This document shows, piece after piece, positions 32,815 through 43,777 of a stretch of 64,000 bases of DNA. Origin of the DNA: Isoetes taiwanensis (Eukaryota; Streptophyta; Lycopodiopsida; Isoetales; Isoetaceae); assembly GCA_021234155.1 (NCBI GenBank), contig JAJEKV010000016.1, positions 3,681,896 through 3,745,895 of the forward strand. The letters are read 5' to 3'. The notes under the pieces were generated by a model that saw only the letters and a list, made by a program, of their open reading frames with translations, did not search any database and was not told the DNA's origin. Numbering within the stretch: position 1 is the first letter of the stretch; each line of letters opens with the position of its first letter. Position numbers and translations under genes: made by a program.

Positions 32815-35634
32815 TAGCCTTCTTCCTGACATCCTGAGGTATTGTAATTCTCGCATTTCTAGCTGGAATAGTGTTTGGAGTCCATGAGTACAAAACACTT
32901 TCATAGTCTAGCCAAAGATCGGGATCACTTCAGTTCTCCTCCATCTCTTTGTCCAACAATCTGGTACCTTTCTTTATCCAGATACATTGGTCAACCGATG
33001 CCTTGGACACCACCATTCCACCCGCACATGGTTGAAGTTAATATTACCTTCTTCTTTGCAAATATCGAGATAGTGAACCCCAACCACATTGGATATGTAT
33101 CTAAATCTGCTGGCTTTACTACCACAAATTGGTGGCATTCCAAGTCGATGGAAGGTTCATAAGCATCCATGCCTAGAAACTTTGGCCTATTGTTCTTAGG
33201 ACCAACATAGTGTTTGTCGAGGGAGGAGGAGGAGCATATTGCTTGCGAATGCTACTTACGGTGTCATCAACATCCTCGGCCACGCTAAGGTCTTCCACCT
33301 AGTTTTAGGCAACCACCCTTCTTTCAATTCATCCGAGGATGTATCTATCTCCCCAACGGGTTAATCACCTTCTTCCGGTAAGCCACCAAGGCACGGTTGG
33401 TGTCATCATCGGATTGGTTTGCCAATGCTTTATATAGTCCTGGATTCCTTCCTTAGTCAATCCCAATTGCTTCACTTCTTCAGTAGGTTTTAGAGCTTTT
33501 GGTTGACCTGGAGGTATCATAGACTTGCCATTCTCATCTCTATGCCATATTTCCTCCCCTCCTCTCCACTCATCCTCTGAAGGTCTCATCTTCCATTGGA
33601 AGATTGGAATCCCATCTCTCACCTAAAAAGTGAACTGCAGAGGCCTGGAATGACCTTCAAGTTCCAATGTATAACCATCCACAAAGCTCTTCCAACCGGG
33701 CACTTCTTCTATGAGAGAAGCTATGGGGTTTGAAGTAGTGCATTCATGCAAGATTTCCATTAGCCTAGGAAAGTTGGTCACTGTCTGCTGCTTCAGTATA
33801 CAACTATATTTTCCAAATAATGCATCCACATCCTCATGGGTATGCCCGGGCATAAGAAACCCTAAATTAACTCTTTCAAATATCCCCACAGCTGTTAAGT
33901 AGGATAGGAAAGAAAACATCCACATGTTCTTATTTGGCCAGCACAATTATCAAGTTGCAAGAGAAACCTTTTGGGTAGATCTTGAGGTCTAGCACGTGAA
34001 GTTGAAGCTCCAACATGTTCATTAGACCCATGCTTCCTAAACCTTGCCTTGCTGAACTTTTCAATATTGTTAGGGTTTCCATCTAACAATGCTCTATGTA
34101 GTGCACAGGCTAGGCAGTAGGGTCCTGGAGGTGACCATTGTATCCATTTTCATAGTTTCTCAAACACCTCATGATACTCCCAATATGAAAATCTGGACTA
34201 TCACTCCACAATTCCAAACTAAAATGGCCATAGTAGGTTTGAGTCTGCCCATGCAAGATTGCCCCAGTCATTGAGATCTGTAAAGGGTATGATCTTCCAC
34301 ATGACTTTGGTATGTACTTGAATTGTGGAAGACAAGTCTTTTGCTGGTCTATCTTGTCATGTATAATACATAAATAGTTATTGGGTTCCAATGCAGATAA
34401 AGTCCTCCACATCCAATAACATGATCTACATGATAGTTGGTCAGTCATATGGTCCTTCATATGCTCCCTTATCCTAGCCCTTTGACTAGGTTGCACAGTC
34501 TTATCAAGAGTCTCCTTCAACTTAGCACATAAATTGCACTTTGCAAAGCTGTTTGAAGTTGCTATGGTGACATGATTGAAAAGCTAGGTTGGGATATTGG
34601 AAGAATTCCCAATTCTCGAAGTAGGGAATTCACTTCTTCCAAAATACTCTTTTGAGTACAATGTGATGGCAACCTTTTCTCAACAACTGCTCTTCGCTTT
34701 TTATCCCTTCTGCTTTTGTGTGGCATAGACTCTGCATTGAAATCAATATATTTTTCAAATATCTCCCTGGCAGCCAAGGTCCTAGCTGTTGGTCTCAACA
34801 AACCATTATTTCCATGTAAAGCAATCCTGTTCCCCTCTGCCTGATTTTTTTGCCAATTATGCCATGAAGAAGTTGGAATTGCATGGATAGTCTGCCATGC
34901 TTTTGCACATATCCATTTGCCTAGCAAAGGGTATCTTTTTCTATTTGGGTTTCTTTCATCCTGAAGTGCATGCTCGAAGATTGTGTACATGTAGGTCCTC
35001 CTCTCATCAACAGTGTACTCTTGAAAAGTGGCTCTTGCTTCCACCAATTGTTCTATTGTAAAGAATTTCATACAAGCACTCCAACAACAATCTGAGCCCC
35101 TAACCTTCACCATTGTCTCACGTTTGGTGTCACTAATCAACTTGGCTCTTTTGCTAGGATAATATCTCGCAACTGATACTAAGTTCTCCCCTTTTGCCTA
35201 GGTTTAGAGTTCCAACTGCCAATGGATCAATATCAAGACAATCATTGTCCCCAACAACCTCAGGCTCTGAAAAAATATAATCCTCCACAAATTGAACACT
35301 ACTTATAGGCCATGCCATGATGCAAGGAACCTCCAATTGCTTGACACAACCAAAACATTCCTTGTCACCCAAACCTTTACCTTTCCAGTTCTCTTCCAAC
35401 ATCGAAATTGCACTACCAATATTTGTCTTCCACTAGCCTTTCATCATTAACATCTTGACCAGGATCTGCTAGCACAATGACTCCTTGGCCTACTATTTCC
35501 TTGTTGCACTTGTGCATGATTCTCACCTTCTTGTTCCTCCATTGCACCCTACTATAGAGGACTAATTGTTTTTCTTCAACATTCTTGCTAGGAGTTGGTT
35601 TTTCTTTGATATTGCTCTTTTCAATATGTTGCAC
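32815..35634 (-). pseudogene. DUF7869-like transposon-derived protein gene, frameshifted
   Basis: On the minus strand: an acidic/basic start (35634-35413), a Cys-containing region (GKGLGDKECFGCVKQL), then CMKFFTIEQLVEAR, RYPLLGKWICAKAW (34.9 kb), CRSCYWMWRTLSALEPNNYLC (34.4 kb), FLLQLDNCAGQ, NKNMWMFSFL, VNLGFLMPGHTHEDVDALFG (33.8 kb), and VVVKPADLDTYPMWLGFTIS, VRVEWW (33.1 kb). LDNCxGQNKN and PGHTHEDVDxxFG are the signatures I associate with DUF7869 in plant and animal mobile-element proteins. A one-base deletion splits DNCAGQ from NKN at about 33940, and an in-frame TAG lies near 33623. The biochemical activity of the family is not known to me; an RNase H-like transposase is a guess. Confidence 0.7.
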
Positions 35635-36039
35635 ACCATCTTGAGTTGGAGAGGCACCATTGACCTAGGCAAATTGCACCCTTTTTAGTCAATGAGTAGG
35701 AAAAAATTATTATACCATAAGATAAGAAAAGTACGTACATTTATGGAATTTGTAGAGGTAAATCAAATTTTTTTAAAAGCAAGAAATTCCTTGGAAATAG
35801 GTTTAATATAATAATAACAATGGGTGTAAACGAAATCATTTAAAACAAGAATTTTCGTGGCAACAACAAGGAAATGACATTTATATAAATATATCCTAAT
35901 TTTAATTATCGAAAATTTGGATATATGATTCTGAAAAAAACATATAATTGATAAGGTAGGCGTGAGAATTTATTATCCATAATAATATACCCTAGATGAT
36001 ATAGTGGCAAGGGAATTTGTCTGCCGCTGGCGTGTTATT
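35635..36039. other. AT-rich spacer
   Basis: No open frame. The right part (CGTGAGAATTTATT near 35960) belongs to the unit duplicated at about 37040. Confidence 0.45.
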
Positions 36040-36110
36040 TGAGGCAATCAATTATTCACGCTAATTTCTAATTAACCCTATATAAATCCGGTTCACGCTC
36101 TCAAGCTCCA
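36040..36110 (+). promoter_or_regulatory. Promoter-like segment, copy 1 of a direct duplication
   Basis: Contains CAATCAATTATTCACGC, CTAATTTCTAATTA, TATATAA at 36079-36085 and CACGCTCTCAA. The same string of blocks recurs at 37130-37205, so both carry a TATA box. The acidic gene remnant starts about 55 bases after the TATA box. Confidence 0.6.
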
Positions 36111-36138
36111 TTCCTTCCAATTTTTTTTTCTTCCTCCC

Positions 36139-36542
36139 ATGAAGCGTTACGGCCTCGGCGTCCAACCTTCGTGAAAGAACCCGAGGTCTCCTCCAAGAGG
36201 CGTCGGGTTGAAAACCCCCTCGTTCCCCACGATTGATTTTTGTCCCAATTCTCCTCTGATTCCGATTCAGAGGAAGAAGAGGAGGAGTTGGAGGAAGAGG
36301 AGAAGATGGATTCGCAAGAATTCATGACTGCTCTGCTTCAGGGTTGGCTTGACCCTGAAACAGAGAATGAATTCTCTGAAGCAGAAGAAGAGGAGGAGGA
36401 AGAAGAGGAGGCAGAAGAAGAGGAGGAGGAAGAAGGTCGAGAATTCGACCAATTTGTACGATGGTTCTTGGGGATGAAGCAGGTTTGCATGGCTGCCTCT
36501 TTTCTTTTTCTAATGCACCTTTTTTTCTCTTTTCTTTTCTAA
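36139..36542 (+). pseudogene. Acidic-repeat protein gene remnant
   Basis: An ATG at 36139 lies at the right distance from the TATA box but is out of frame by one base with the following coding-like stretch: from 36150, RPRRPTFVKEPEVSSKRRRV (a basic NLS-like SSKRRRVE), a TGA at 36234, then SQFSSDSDSEEEEEE, MDSQEFMTALLQGWLDPE, a long Glu run, and REFDQFVRWFLGMKQ ending at a possible donor (GT at 36483). Basic NLS followed by acidic tracts suggests a nuclear protein. The shift and stop point to decay. No family recognised. Confidence 0.45.
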
Positions 36543-36649
36543 CCTCTCTTTCTTCTTTCTTGCAGTCAGTGATGTAGAACAGTGATGTAGATCCCAGGTG
36601 GCCCTCTTCTTTTTTTTTTTGTTTTCGGACACGCCTACGGGCATTTTTT

Positions 36650-36720
36650 TCTGTCATATTTTGTAAAGCCTTCGGGCATCTTGTAAAGCCTTCGGGCATT
36701 TTGTGAAGCCATTCTTGGCA
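36650..36720. repeat. Three short tandem repeats, 21-bp period
   Basis: TTTTGTAAAGCCTTCGGGCA and two close variants follow one another, the last changed to GTGAAGCCATTC. Confidence 0.7.
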
Positions 36721-37129
36721 TCTGTACATATCAATTTTGAATGAAATGAAATAGTTTTCTTCACAAACTTTTTCTTCAAACAGTTTTCTTCAAACAGTTT
36801 TGTCTCCAAAGTGTTTTCTCTAAAATTTTGTCTCTGCATTTGTCTCAACAAAGTCTCAGGAACACTATAAATCAATCACAGCAGTATAGGAAATTTTCCT
36901 ATACGACCTAAAACAATTCCCCAACTCAACAAGTCATTTTTTAGCCTTGATAATTTTGCCTTTAAAATCATTTTTAATTTAGCCTATATAAAATTTCGAA
37001 ATTCTTTTTTTTCGAATGCAATAAATGGAATAAAATGCCGTGAGAATTTATTGCGTAAAATGCAATATTCTCCATATATACCATATACATGTCATGTCTG
37101 GCAGGAAGACCAGTGCGCCCGGTGTTGTT

Positions 37130-37205
37130 ATTTCAAGCAATCAATTATTCCGCGCTAATTTATTTCTAATTATGCCTATATAAATCCATTTCACGCTCTC
37201 AAAGT
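37130..37205 (+). promoter_or_regulatory. Promoter-like segment, copy 2 of a direct duplication
   Basis: CAATCAATTATTCCGCGC, CTAATTTATTTCTAATTA, TATATAA at 37177-37183 and CACGCTCTCAA match copy 1, 1098 bp away. The similarity extends left to CGTGAGAATTTATT. Downstream of this copy no acidic gene is present; short frames at 37227-37475 are unrecognised. Confidence 0.6.
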
Positions 37206-37800
37206 TCCTACAATTTCTTCCTTTCTTCATACGATTTGCGGGTTGCGCTTCAGCTGTGTTTGCATCCGCCCTCCTAAAATCTTGGTGAGCAGATTTCTTT
37301 TTAGCAATGGTAGATGTTTGGTTTCGGCAATTCCTAACTTACTAAAAGACTCATTGCTTTTGTTACGTAGCATCTGGTGTAGCGAGGAGGGCGTCGAGGC
37401 GAATCCAAAAGCCTCGGAATTAAAACCAAAAGCATAGTCCTCCGTTCTTCGAATCCTTCCAGCCTCAGAACTCAAGGTTAGTTTTCATTTAGTTTTAAGC
37501 TTTGCACCTCAATGGCGGTTTTAATCCAAGAAGACAAGCTTTTGCATTTGCTTTCGAGGCGGAAAGCGGATGATGTTTATGAAAACCGAGAATAGTTTTT
37601 ATAAACTTCATCCGCTTCTTTTGTTTCAGTAAATTCTTGAGTTTCTCTTCCTGAATTAATCATGCTATTGCATGCAAGTTTCTATTATGAATAAGTGTAG
37701 TAGAAAGCATTAGAAAAATCTGAAAGATAGTATTTGAAATACGCTAAAGCGTGTTTCATGCTAACCTTAGCCGTCAACATGAATACTGCGGCTCGGCGTT
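37206..37800. other. No recognised gene
   Basis: Sequence downstream of the second promoter-like copy. AAACTTCATCCGC and GCGGATGATGTTTAT (37566-37611) form a small imperfect hairpin. Nothing else. Confidence 0.4.
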
Positions 37801-37940
37801 CATTCAGAGAGGGAGAAAAAAACACATGCGGATAGATAAGTAAATAGATAAAGGCCGGGCAATTATTTACGCGTAAATAATTGCACGGCCTTTATCTATT
37901 TACTTATCTATCCGCATCTTTTTTTCTCCCTCTCTGAATG
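37801..37940. repeat. 140-bp near-perfect hairpin (foldback)
   Basis: The left arm starts CATTCAGAGAGGGAGAAAAA and continues TGCGGATAGATAAGTAAATA, AAAGGCCG, GCAATTATTTAC; the right arm is its reverse complement, ending TCCCTCTCTGAATG. The centre GCAATTATTTACGCGTAAATAATTGC region has no loop to speak of. Only a few single-base bulges break the pairing. Transcription would give a stable stem processed to small RNAs; as DNA it is cruciform-prone and looks like a palindromic MITE. Confidence 0.9.
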
Positions 37941-39260
37941 CTGCCAAATATTATAGTTTTTCCTATATAGCGGTTTACGGCGTGCAAACAATTTTATCCC
38001 CTAGTTTCAACTTTTAAGCTAAACACGCGTGTCTCTTAGTTTCTAAGTTTATAAATAAATAAATATAACACGCCCGGTGAATCTTTAATACTCAGCTCAC
38101 TTCCTATTGATAGATGCCAAGTTACATTAATCACCGGTTGGTGACGAAGATGCATTGGAATTACATTTGGGCCAGCAATCACACGGCCCGGCTCGGTTTG
38201 GCTCCAATCTCGGTCCGGTTGAACCGCGGTAGAGCACCGGTCAAATTGGAGCACCGATCTTGCAACCCCGCAATTACTTGGATCAAGTAATGATGATGGC
38301 GGCGCGCGGGGCAATGATAGATCTAGGGCTCTGAGTCCCTTACCAAATCGCGACGGAGGCTGACCCTCTTATCTAATCATTTAGAGAATGCGGTACATGC
38401 ATTGATCGAGAGTGAATCTACGCATCCGTCATTTCGAGATTCAAAATGAGGAGTGCGTTTCTTAGTGGTTAGCCTCTATGCCCTGGATGCCCCAACACGA
38501 ACCACTACCACAAAGTGCGGTATATCGATGCAATGGAGATGGCTCAACCAATGGAGCGGAGATGGGCGAGGAGGTGGAGGTGGAGCAAAGCGGGGGGAGG
38601 TGGAGCTAGAGCACGGTGTTTTTTGCCGGGGTTTTACCGGAAGAATTCACTATGCCCCTGCAATGGAAATGGGAGTATCGATAGCCCAGCTACTCAAGAG
38701 ATTGGGCTTGAAACGATGATAGTCTGGGATTTTGTCCGGTTTATCCGGTTTATCCGAGATTATATACAATTGTAAACTTTTTCCAATGAATACAACAAAT
38801 TTTGTCTACTTCTATATTTCTACAATGTAGTACATATTACACACCTTTTTATCGCGGTTTCTTGGCCATGCAACAAATGTTCCTACACTTTCTCCAACCG
38901 TATCCCCACCCGGTGTTGCGAGGTAAAGCTTCATCCATAGCGCGTGATTAATCAACATAACTTCGGACATACTTATCCCCGGCGAATTCCATGGCGGTTT
39001 GCGATGGATCGATGGAGTCGATCTTGCATAATCCTACTTTCCTTTTCTGATTTGTAGTTAACATGAAACATTCAACCTCGACACTACAGACAATTGCCTA
39101 TTCAGACACCTTTATTGGAAATTATTGTACAAGCTATAGGAATGAGATGCTTACCGAATTTCAGAGCCATTCTTGAGAAGCGATTCGAGTTCTCAAAATC
39201 CGCGGCGCTATGGAAACGCATAGCGGTCGGAAAAAATTCGAGTTACAAGAAAGCTTAGGT
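37941..39260. other. No recognised gene
   Basis: GC content is higher than nearby with several short frames on both strands, none recognised. It may include promoter sequence of the downstream gene. Confidence 0.4.
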
Positions 39261-39268
39261 TAATTACA

Positions 39269-39293
39269 TTTTGGCGGGATAAATTTGGCGGGA
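39269..39293 (+). promoter_or_regulatory. Two E2F-like sites
   Basis: TTTTGGCGGGAT and ATTTGGCGGGAT lie 14 bases apart, each a close match to the E2F/DP site (TTTSGCGS), about 255-280 bases before the start codon at 39548. In plants such pairs drive S-phase genes. Proposed from sequence only. Confidence 0.6.
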
Positions 39294-39547
39294 TACATTT
39301 TGGGTAGATTGGTTTTTAAAAACTCAATGAAAGAAGTCGGCGGACGGGTCTTCGTCATTATTATTTGTATGTGTCAAGAATATTTTGAAACTGCATTTTG
39401 TGTTTTCTTGAAATTCAAATTTCTCGTCTGCGGTAGAAAACGCTATTTCTCGTCTGCAGGGAAAAAAGCTATTTCTTCGAAAGCTTCGGCCCAGATCCGG
39501 CGACCTTCCGACTCTGTAACTAGGCGACTCCGGAGATGTCTTCTAAA

Positions 39548-39671
39548 ATGAATCGAGGTCGAGGCGGACGGGGCAGAGGAAGCGGTGGAAGAGGAATCTC
39601 AAAACCCGCCACTTCTCAAGCTTCAGAGAACGTTGATCAGAATACACAGAATACACAGAACCCTATTCAAG
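39548..39671 (+). CDS. First exon of an unrecognised nuclear protein gene (RGG-rich)
   Basis: ATG at 39548 in good context (AAAATGA). It encodes MNRGRGGRGRGSGGRGISKP, then SENVDQNTQNTQNPIQ, an RGG-type nucleic-acid-binding start. The exon ends at GTATTT (39672). It joins in phase 1 to the next exon at 40121 after TTTTGCAG, giving IQVPKRKKTLNN, which supports the splice. Confidence 0.65.
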
Positions 39672-40020
39672 GTATTTAATTTGCCACAGAATACACACTG
39701 TGTGGATAGTATTATGCTTGCATGAATTTGAGATATTTCCTTGCCTTCAGTTAATATGCTTTGCATGAGTTTGAGTTATTATGCTTTGCATGAATTTTAA
39801 GTATTACCATCAGTTAATGCTCTGATTGTCCGTTTTGTAGAACATAATTTTGCTCTGTTTTATAGAATATAGCAGTGTTAGACAGTTGGAGATAGCAATG
39901 TTCAATAAGGTTAAATAGTGTGAAATATGGATTCATAAAGGGCATGTAGCTTAAAATGTAGATGCAAACTAATTTAGTTTCAAATTCACGCATAGCATGG
40001 TCAATAATAGGAGCTATCAA

Positions 40021-40071
40021 CACGCCAAGCGTGAATTGTACTAATTTAGGTTTTAATGCACGCCAAGCGTG
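40021..40071. repeat. Two CACGCCAAGCGTG palindromes in intron 1
   Basis: CACGCCAAGCGTG at 40021-40033 and again at 40059-40071, just before the exon-2 acceptor. They match the array in the next intron. Confidence 0.9.
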
Positions 40072-40120
40072 ATCTCTTGTTCTGAAAAGTACTCTAAAAA
40101 ATGTTCATCTTCTTTTGCAG

Positions 40121-41144
40121 TGCCCAAGAGGAAGAAAACCCTTAATAATTCGGGTTCTAATCCTGCCAAGAAAGCAAGGGTAGATGACCCAGATGCAGTA
40201 CCGTATGATCTCACCTTAGATGATGAAGGGCCGATTCTTATAGCAACCACTGACCCTGCCTGCCCTGAAGAGGAAATGGATGAGGGTGCCGAGTGGTACA
40301 TTGACCTTGCCAAGACAAATGGCAAGCTTGACTTAACTCTCTTCTCGAGGAAAAAGGAAGCAGACAAGATGACCAAACAAGGGATCCTAATCTCTTGTGA
40401 GGAAGAGGATGACACCAACTGCAAATTGCTCTTGGAGATTACACATAAGCAAAAGAAAGATCTGCTCAGACTTACTCAATGTAGAGCTACTGCATACAAG
40501 GATACGTTCATGAAGACAGATGTGAACGGTGAGACATGTTTTAAGTATGGTTGGCCAACCAATGTAGCAGTTACGCCAATATCTATTTGCCAAGGGGTTA
40601 CAGCTGTGCGTAGAGGCATGTTCACTAAACCGACACCAAGTCACTATTTGCAGCAAGCTAAAGCTTCTAGGAGGGTCCTAGATCTAGGGAAGGATGTTCA
40701 ACCTGCAGTTGTCGAAGGCATGGAGGCTTCTGTTTTTGAGAATGAACAGGACAGGGTGGCGCAGCTAGAGGCCGTGAACAAGCTGAATAAATGCCATTGG
40801 GTCTTAAGGAAACTTTTGCGATCCATGTGAAGTCCCTCATCCGTTCACCAAGCTCCATTTATGTTAGCAGAAGATATGATCCAGCACATGCCATGGAGAT
40901 TGTTCAAAGCATGATTAGTAATCCAGGTCAAATGCCTATGCCAGCGGATGTGTTACCTTGGGATATGATCTCGAACAAGCCTGCTGTGTGGACGAACTTC
41001 GAGGATTTAATGTTAAATGATAACATTAAATTCGTCGTCATCGACAGGCAGCATTCTGTTGAGGCACAAGCCAATACTTCACCTGCAGATTTGGCTGAGA
41101 TTAATGCAACTTTGAATGAATGGGGAAGACATTTCTATACAAAA
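40121..41144 (+). pseudogene. Second exon: NLS, acidic region and ParB-like motif; one frameshift
   Basis: It starts VPKRKKTLNNSGSNPAKKAR (bipartite NLS), then an acidic stretch (DDPDAVPYDLTLDDEGP), KYGWPTNVAVTPI, SRRVLDLGKDVQP. Near 40795 the frame shifts by one: the original frame runs into LRKLL and stops, while the other continues KETFAIHVKSLIRSPSSIYV, LPWDMISNKPAVWTNFEDL, IKFVVIDRQHSVEAQ to the donor at 41145. VVIDRQHSVEAQ resembles the ParB/Srx signature (xxGxHRxxAxx), the nucleotide-binding loop of ParB-like proteins. That resemblance is short, so the assignment is tentative. I know no named plant gene with this layout. Confidence 0.55.
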
Positions 41145-41169
41145 GGTAGGATTTTAGCATGTTAATCTT

Positions 41170-41465
41170 CACGCCAGGCGTGCTTTCAAAGTAAACCAAT
41201 TCACGCCAGGCGTGCTTTCAAATGAAACCAATTCACACCAGGCGTGCTTTCAAATCAAACCAATTCCACGCCAGCGTGAAATGTTAAACCACGCCCGGGC
41301 GTGAATTGATTTGATTTGAAAGCGCCTGGCGTGATTTGGTTTCATTTGAAATCACCGGGCGTGAATTCAACCGATTCGAAGTGCGGCGTGAATTCAACCG
41401 ATTCAAGCACGCGCTTTGGCGTGAATTGCATTGGTATGTAATTCATTTCACGCCCAGCGTGGTTT
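41170..41465. repeat. Array of CACGCC/GGCGTG palindromes
   Basis: Four to five units of about 32 bp (CACGCCAGGCGTG plus CTTTCAAATGAAACCAATT) run from 41170 to 41278, then CACGCCCGGGCGTG at 41290-41303, then further half-sites and inverted units to 41465. The second half runs in the opposite orientation, so the array as a whole folds back. About ten palindrome-bearing units in all. It lies in the intron after exon 2. Confidence 0.9.
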
Positions 41466-41499
41466 TGTTGATCTTTTCTATAGAAATCGCTGGCGTGTT

Positions 41500-43275
41500 T
41501 CTTGTCTCGATCCCGATTCAATGCCCGTACTTTTGGCATCCATACGGGAGCAACCGCGGTGGAATATGGTTGCCCATTACCCACCGCATTGACGGCGGGT
41601 CAAAAGTCCGAGCTTTCAAGCTCTTTGGAGCGGACTCTATCGCATGAACAATTATACAGAGAAGAAGAAAAACCGCAAGAAAATCAAAGAAAAAAGGTGG
41701 TGATGACATTGCGGATCGCCAAAGCTCATCTAGCAGGTCAGTTCAAATGACTTCGTATAAGATTGTGTTTTTGTAAGGAGGCAGATGGCAAAAGTGGAAT
41801 GAATTCGGGGCGCTTTTATGCACAAGGGAAGCTGCCAGATACTATGGATAGGGTGCCTCCTGTTGATGTAAGCATCTTTGACTTGAATGTGACAGATGAG
41901 AAAGACTTCGGAGGCTAGACCATTTGGGTTTTAGACCAGTGCTTAAAGAAGGAAGTCTTATACAAGAAGAGTGCTTTCACTAAGGATAGGATGTCCTTCG
42001 TTGAGTCTTTGCAGACCATGTGAAGGATGTATCGTGACAATGAAGTCACCGTAGGAGCCGAGTTACAAAGGCTATCGGGGGATGTGGCATTATCCGAAAT
42101 TGGATTCTTTGGACAAATACAAGGTCAAGAATGATGATGGCGACAAGAAGTTTGTATTCGTCAAAGGACTTCCTAAAGAATTGGAAGGCTAAAAATACAA
42201 AACATAAGGAGACTCTACCCCCTAAGGTACTGGCCGAGTTGAGAAGAAAAGTGGCCCTTGTGAAGAAGATTACTGGAGAGGAAGACACTGTCCAATATTC
42301 AGTCTCCATTGGGTACAAAGATCTCTTGCCGTAAAACAACCGAATGCCTTAAAATATATCACTCTTTGTGTTGGACGGGGGGTGGGAGAGGAGATATGGG
42401 CATGAACCCGAAGGACTACGCTGCAGACTTCTTTACCAGTTTGATAGGATTGACAAATCGAGAGGTCCTTCACTATTGTCATCGTTTGTCCTTGAGGTGA
42501 GTCACATCTCGCATGCACTATCCGCTTGCTCATGATCCGAGTCGTCAAAGTTATTAGGGAGGGATGCCTAATATATGATGTTAAAGATAATGAACTCACT
42601 TGAATGTAAGCGGAAGATGGCACATGTGATCTTTATTATGATAGCCATGCTATCAGACGAGGAATATGATATTGCTAAGGCCAAGGGTGACAATAGCAGT
42701 GCATGGGAATGTTTTCTTCTAGATGATCCAGACTTAAGAACTATATTCTATCATACGGATGAGGATCGGTCGAGAACAGGGATGAGTCGATGATGAGGAT
42801 CGGGACCCCCTCCTAAGTGGTGAAATCAAGTCGAAGCTACAAACTAAGGAGAAGGGCCCCTTAAATAAAAATGGATTTCCCCCGTCTATGGCTACTTACC
42901 TCGTCGAGGCATTTGCTCCAATTGATACAACCTGCTTGGAGCTTCATGTTGGAGGTTATATTGCAGAGAGGCTCTTATGGGTGCTAGAAGATGTCCTTTG
43001 CTTTGTGAGTGATGAGCGGGCCAAAGACTTTCTTGAACCATTCCTCATGCATGTGCTTGCCAAATCTCCTAAAGGCCCTTATGGCAACCTGAAATCATCG
43101 AAGAATCAAAAGTCTCAGACTTGTCCAATTCGAAAGTGGGCCGATGGTTCCGGTGAGGGAACTAGTAATCTGCACGATAAGGAAAGCAATAATGAACAAA
43201 TAGCTGCTAAAGTGGCTGCTCAAAGTATCGGATCCTTGTGCGAACTTAGGGAATATCTATGCCTCCCTTGAGGTG
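41500..43275 (+). pseudogene. Middle part of the same broken gene, with a methyltransferase-like stretch
   Basis: Coding-like blocks in changing frames: FGIHTGATAVEYGCPLP (41.5 kb); VPPVDVSIFDLNVTDEKDFG, a TAG, TIWVLDQCLKKEVLYKKSAF, a TGA, RMYRDNEVTVGAE (41.8-42.05 kb); WHYPKLDSLDKYKVKN and VLAELRRKVALVKKI; NPKDYAADFFTSLIGLTNRE (42.4 kb); YLVEAFAPIDTTCLELHVGG, ERLLWVLEDVLCF and DERAKDFLEPFL (42.9-43.05 kb). The last block has the pattern DxFAxxGTTxLxxxxxGRxxxxxExD of the AdoMet site in N4/N6 DNA methyltransferases, though degenerate, and no intact DPPY is visible. Several stops (TAG at about 41918, TGA at about 42020) sit in otherwise open sequence. Confidence 0.4.
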
Positions 43276-43534
43276 ATGCAAGCAATAATAGAGTATACTC
43301 ACGGGTTAACAATGAACTAATTGGCGGGGCAACGAGCTGAAAGGCAACCAAAGGCGACTCTAGTGATTCACACCGGGTTTGCCAAATCAATAGTAAAATA
43401 ATGTCGGTTGTGAAGGACGCGGAACTAATAGAAAATAACAATTCTAACGGTCGAAGAGCACCTGACGATTAAGGGTGGCGAAAGGGGAGAATGACGCCAA
43501 TTTACGTGAAAACTAAAGATGATAGGTATGGCCT

Positions 43535-43690
43535 TGCCCACGAAATCGCGCCACGCGTGATTTAATTTGTATTACCTTTGAATTAAATCGTGCGGGCGTG
43601 CTTTGATTATTTTTCGTTGTCAAACCAAATCACGCCGAGGCGCGATTTGGTTCTGATATCTCAAATCACGCTTAGCTGCCGTTTGTATTG
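43535..43690. repeat. Further CACGC/GCGTG palindromes between exons
   Basis: CGCGCCACGCGTGATTTAAT, TCGTGCGGGCGTGC, AAATCACGCCGAGGCGCGATT and AAATCACGCTTAGC follow each other. They belong to the same repeat class as the arrays at 40.0 and 41.2 kb, again between coding-like blocks. Confidence 0.75.
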
Positions 43691-43777
43691 TTTGTGTTAT
43701 CGTTATCTTCGACCGGATACATGTTTGATGTTTCAGCTTCCATTATGTTTCTAAGAAGGTTGTGGTGTTCGACCTAA

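Noticed and set aside
36267-36729. Minus-strand Leu/Phe-rich frames at 36.3-36.7 kb
   Set aside because: Antisense of the Glu-repeat exon; the plus strand has the coding signals.
41170-41465. CRISPR array
   Set aside because: Repeats are palindromic, spacers are not unique, the second half is inverted, and the context is a plant intron without cas genes.
41900-42030. In-frame TAG and TGA in the 41.8-42.05 kb block as programmed read-through
   Set aside because: Further stops and frameshifts occur nearby; single-base mutations are the simpler cause.
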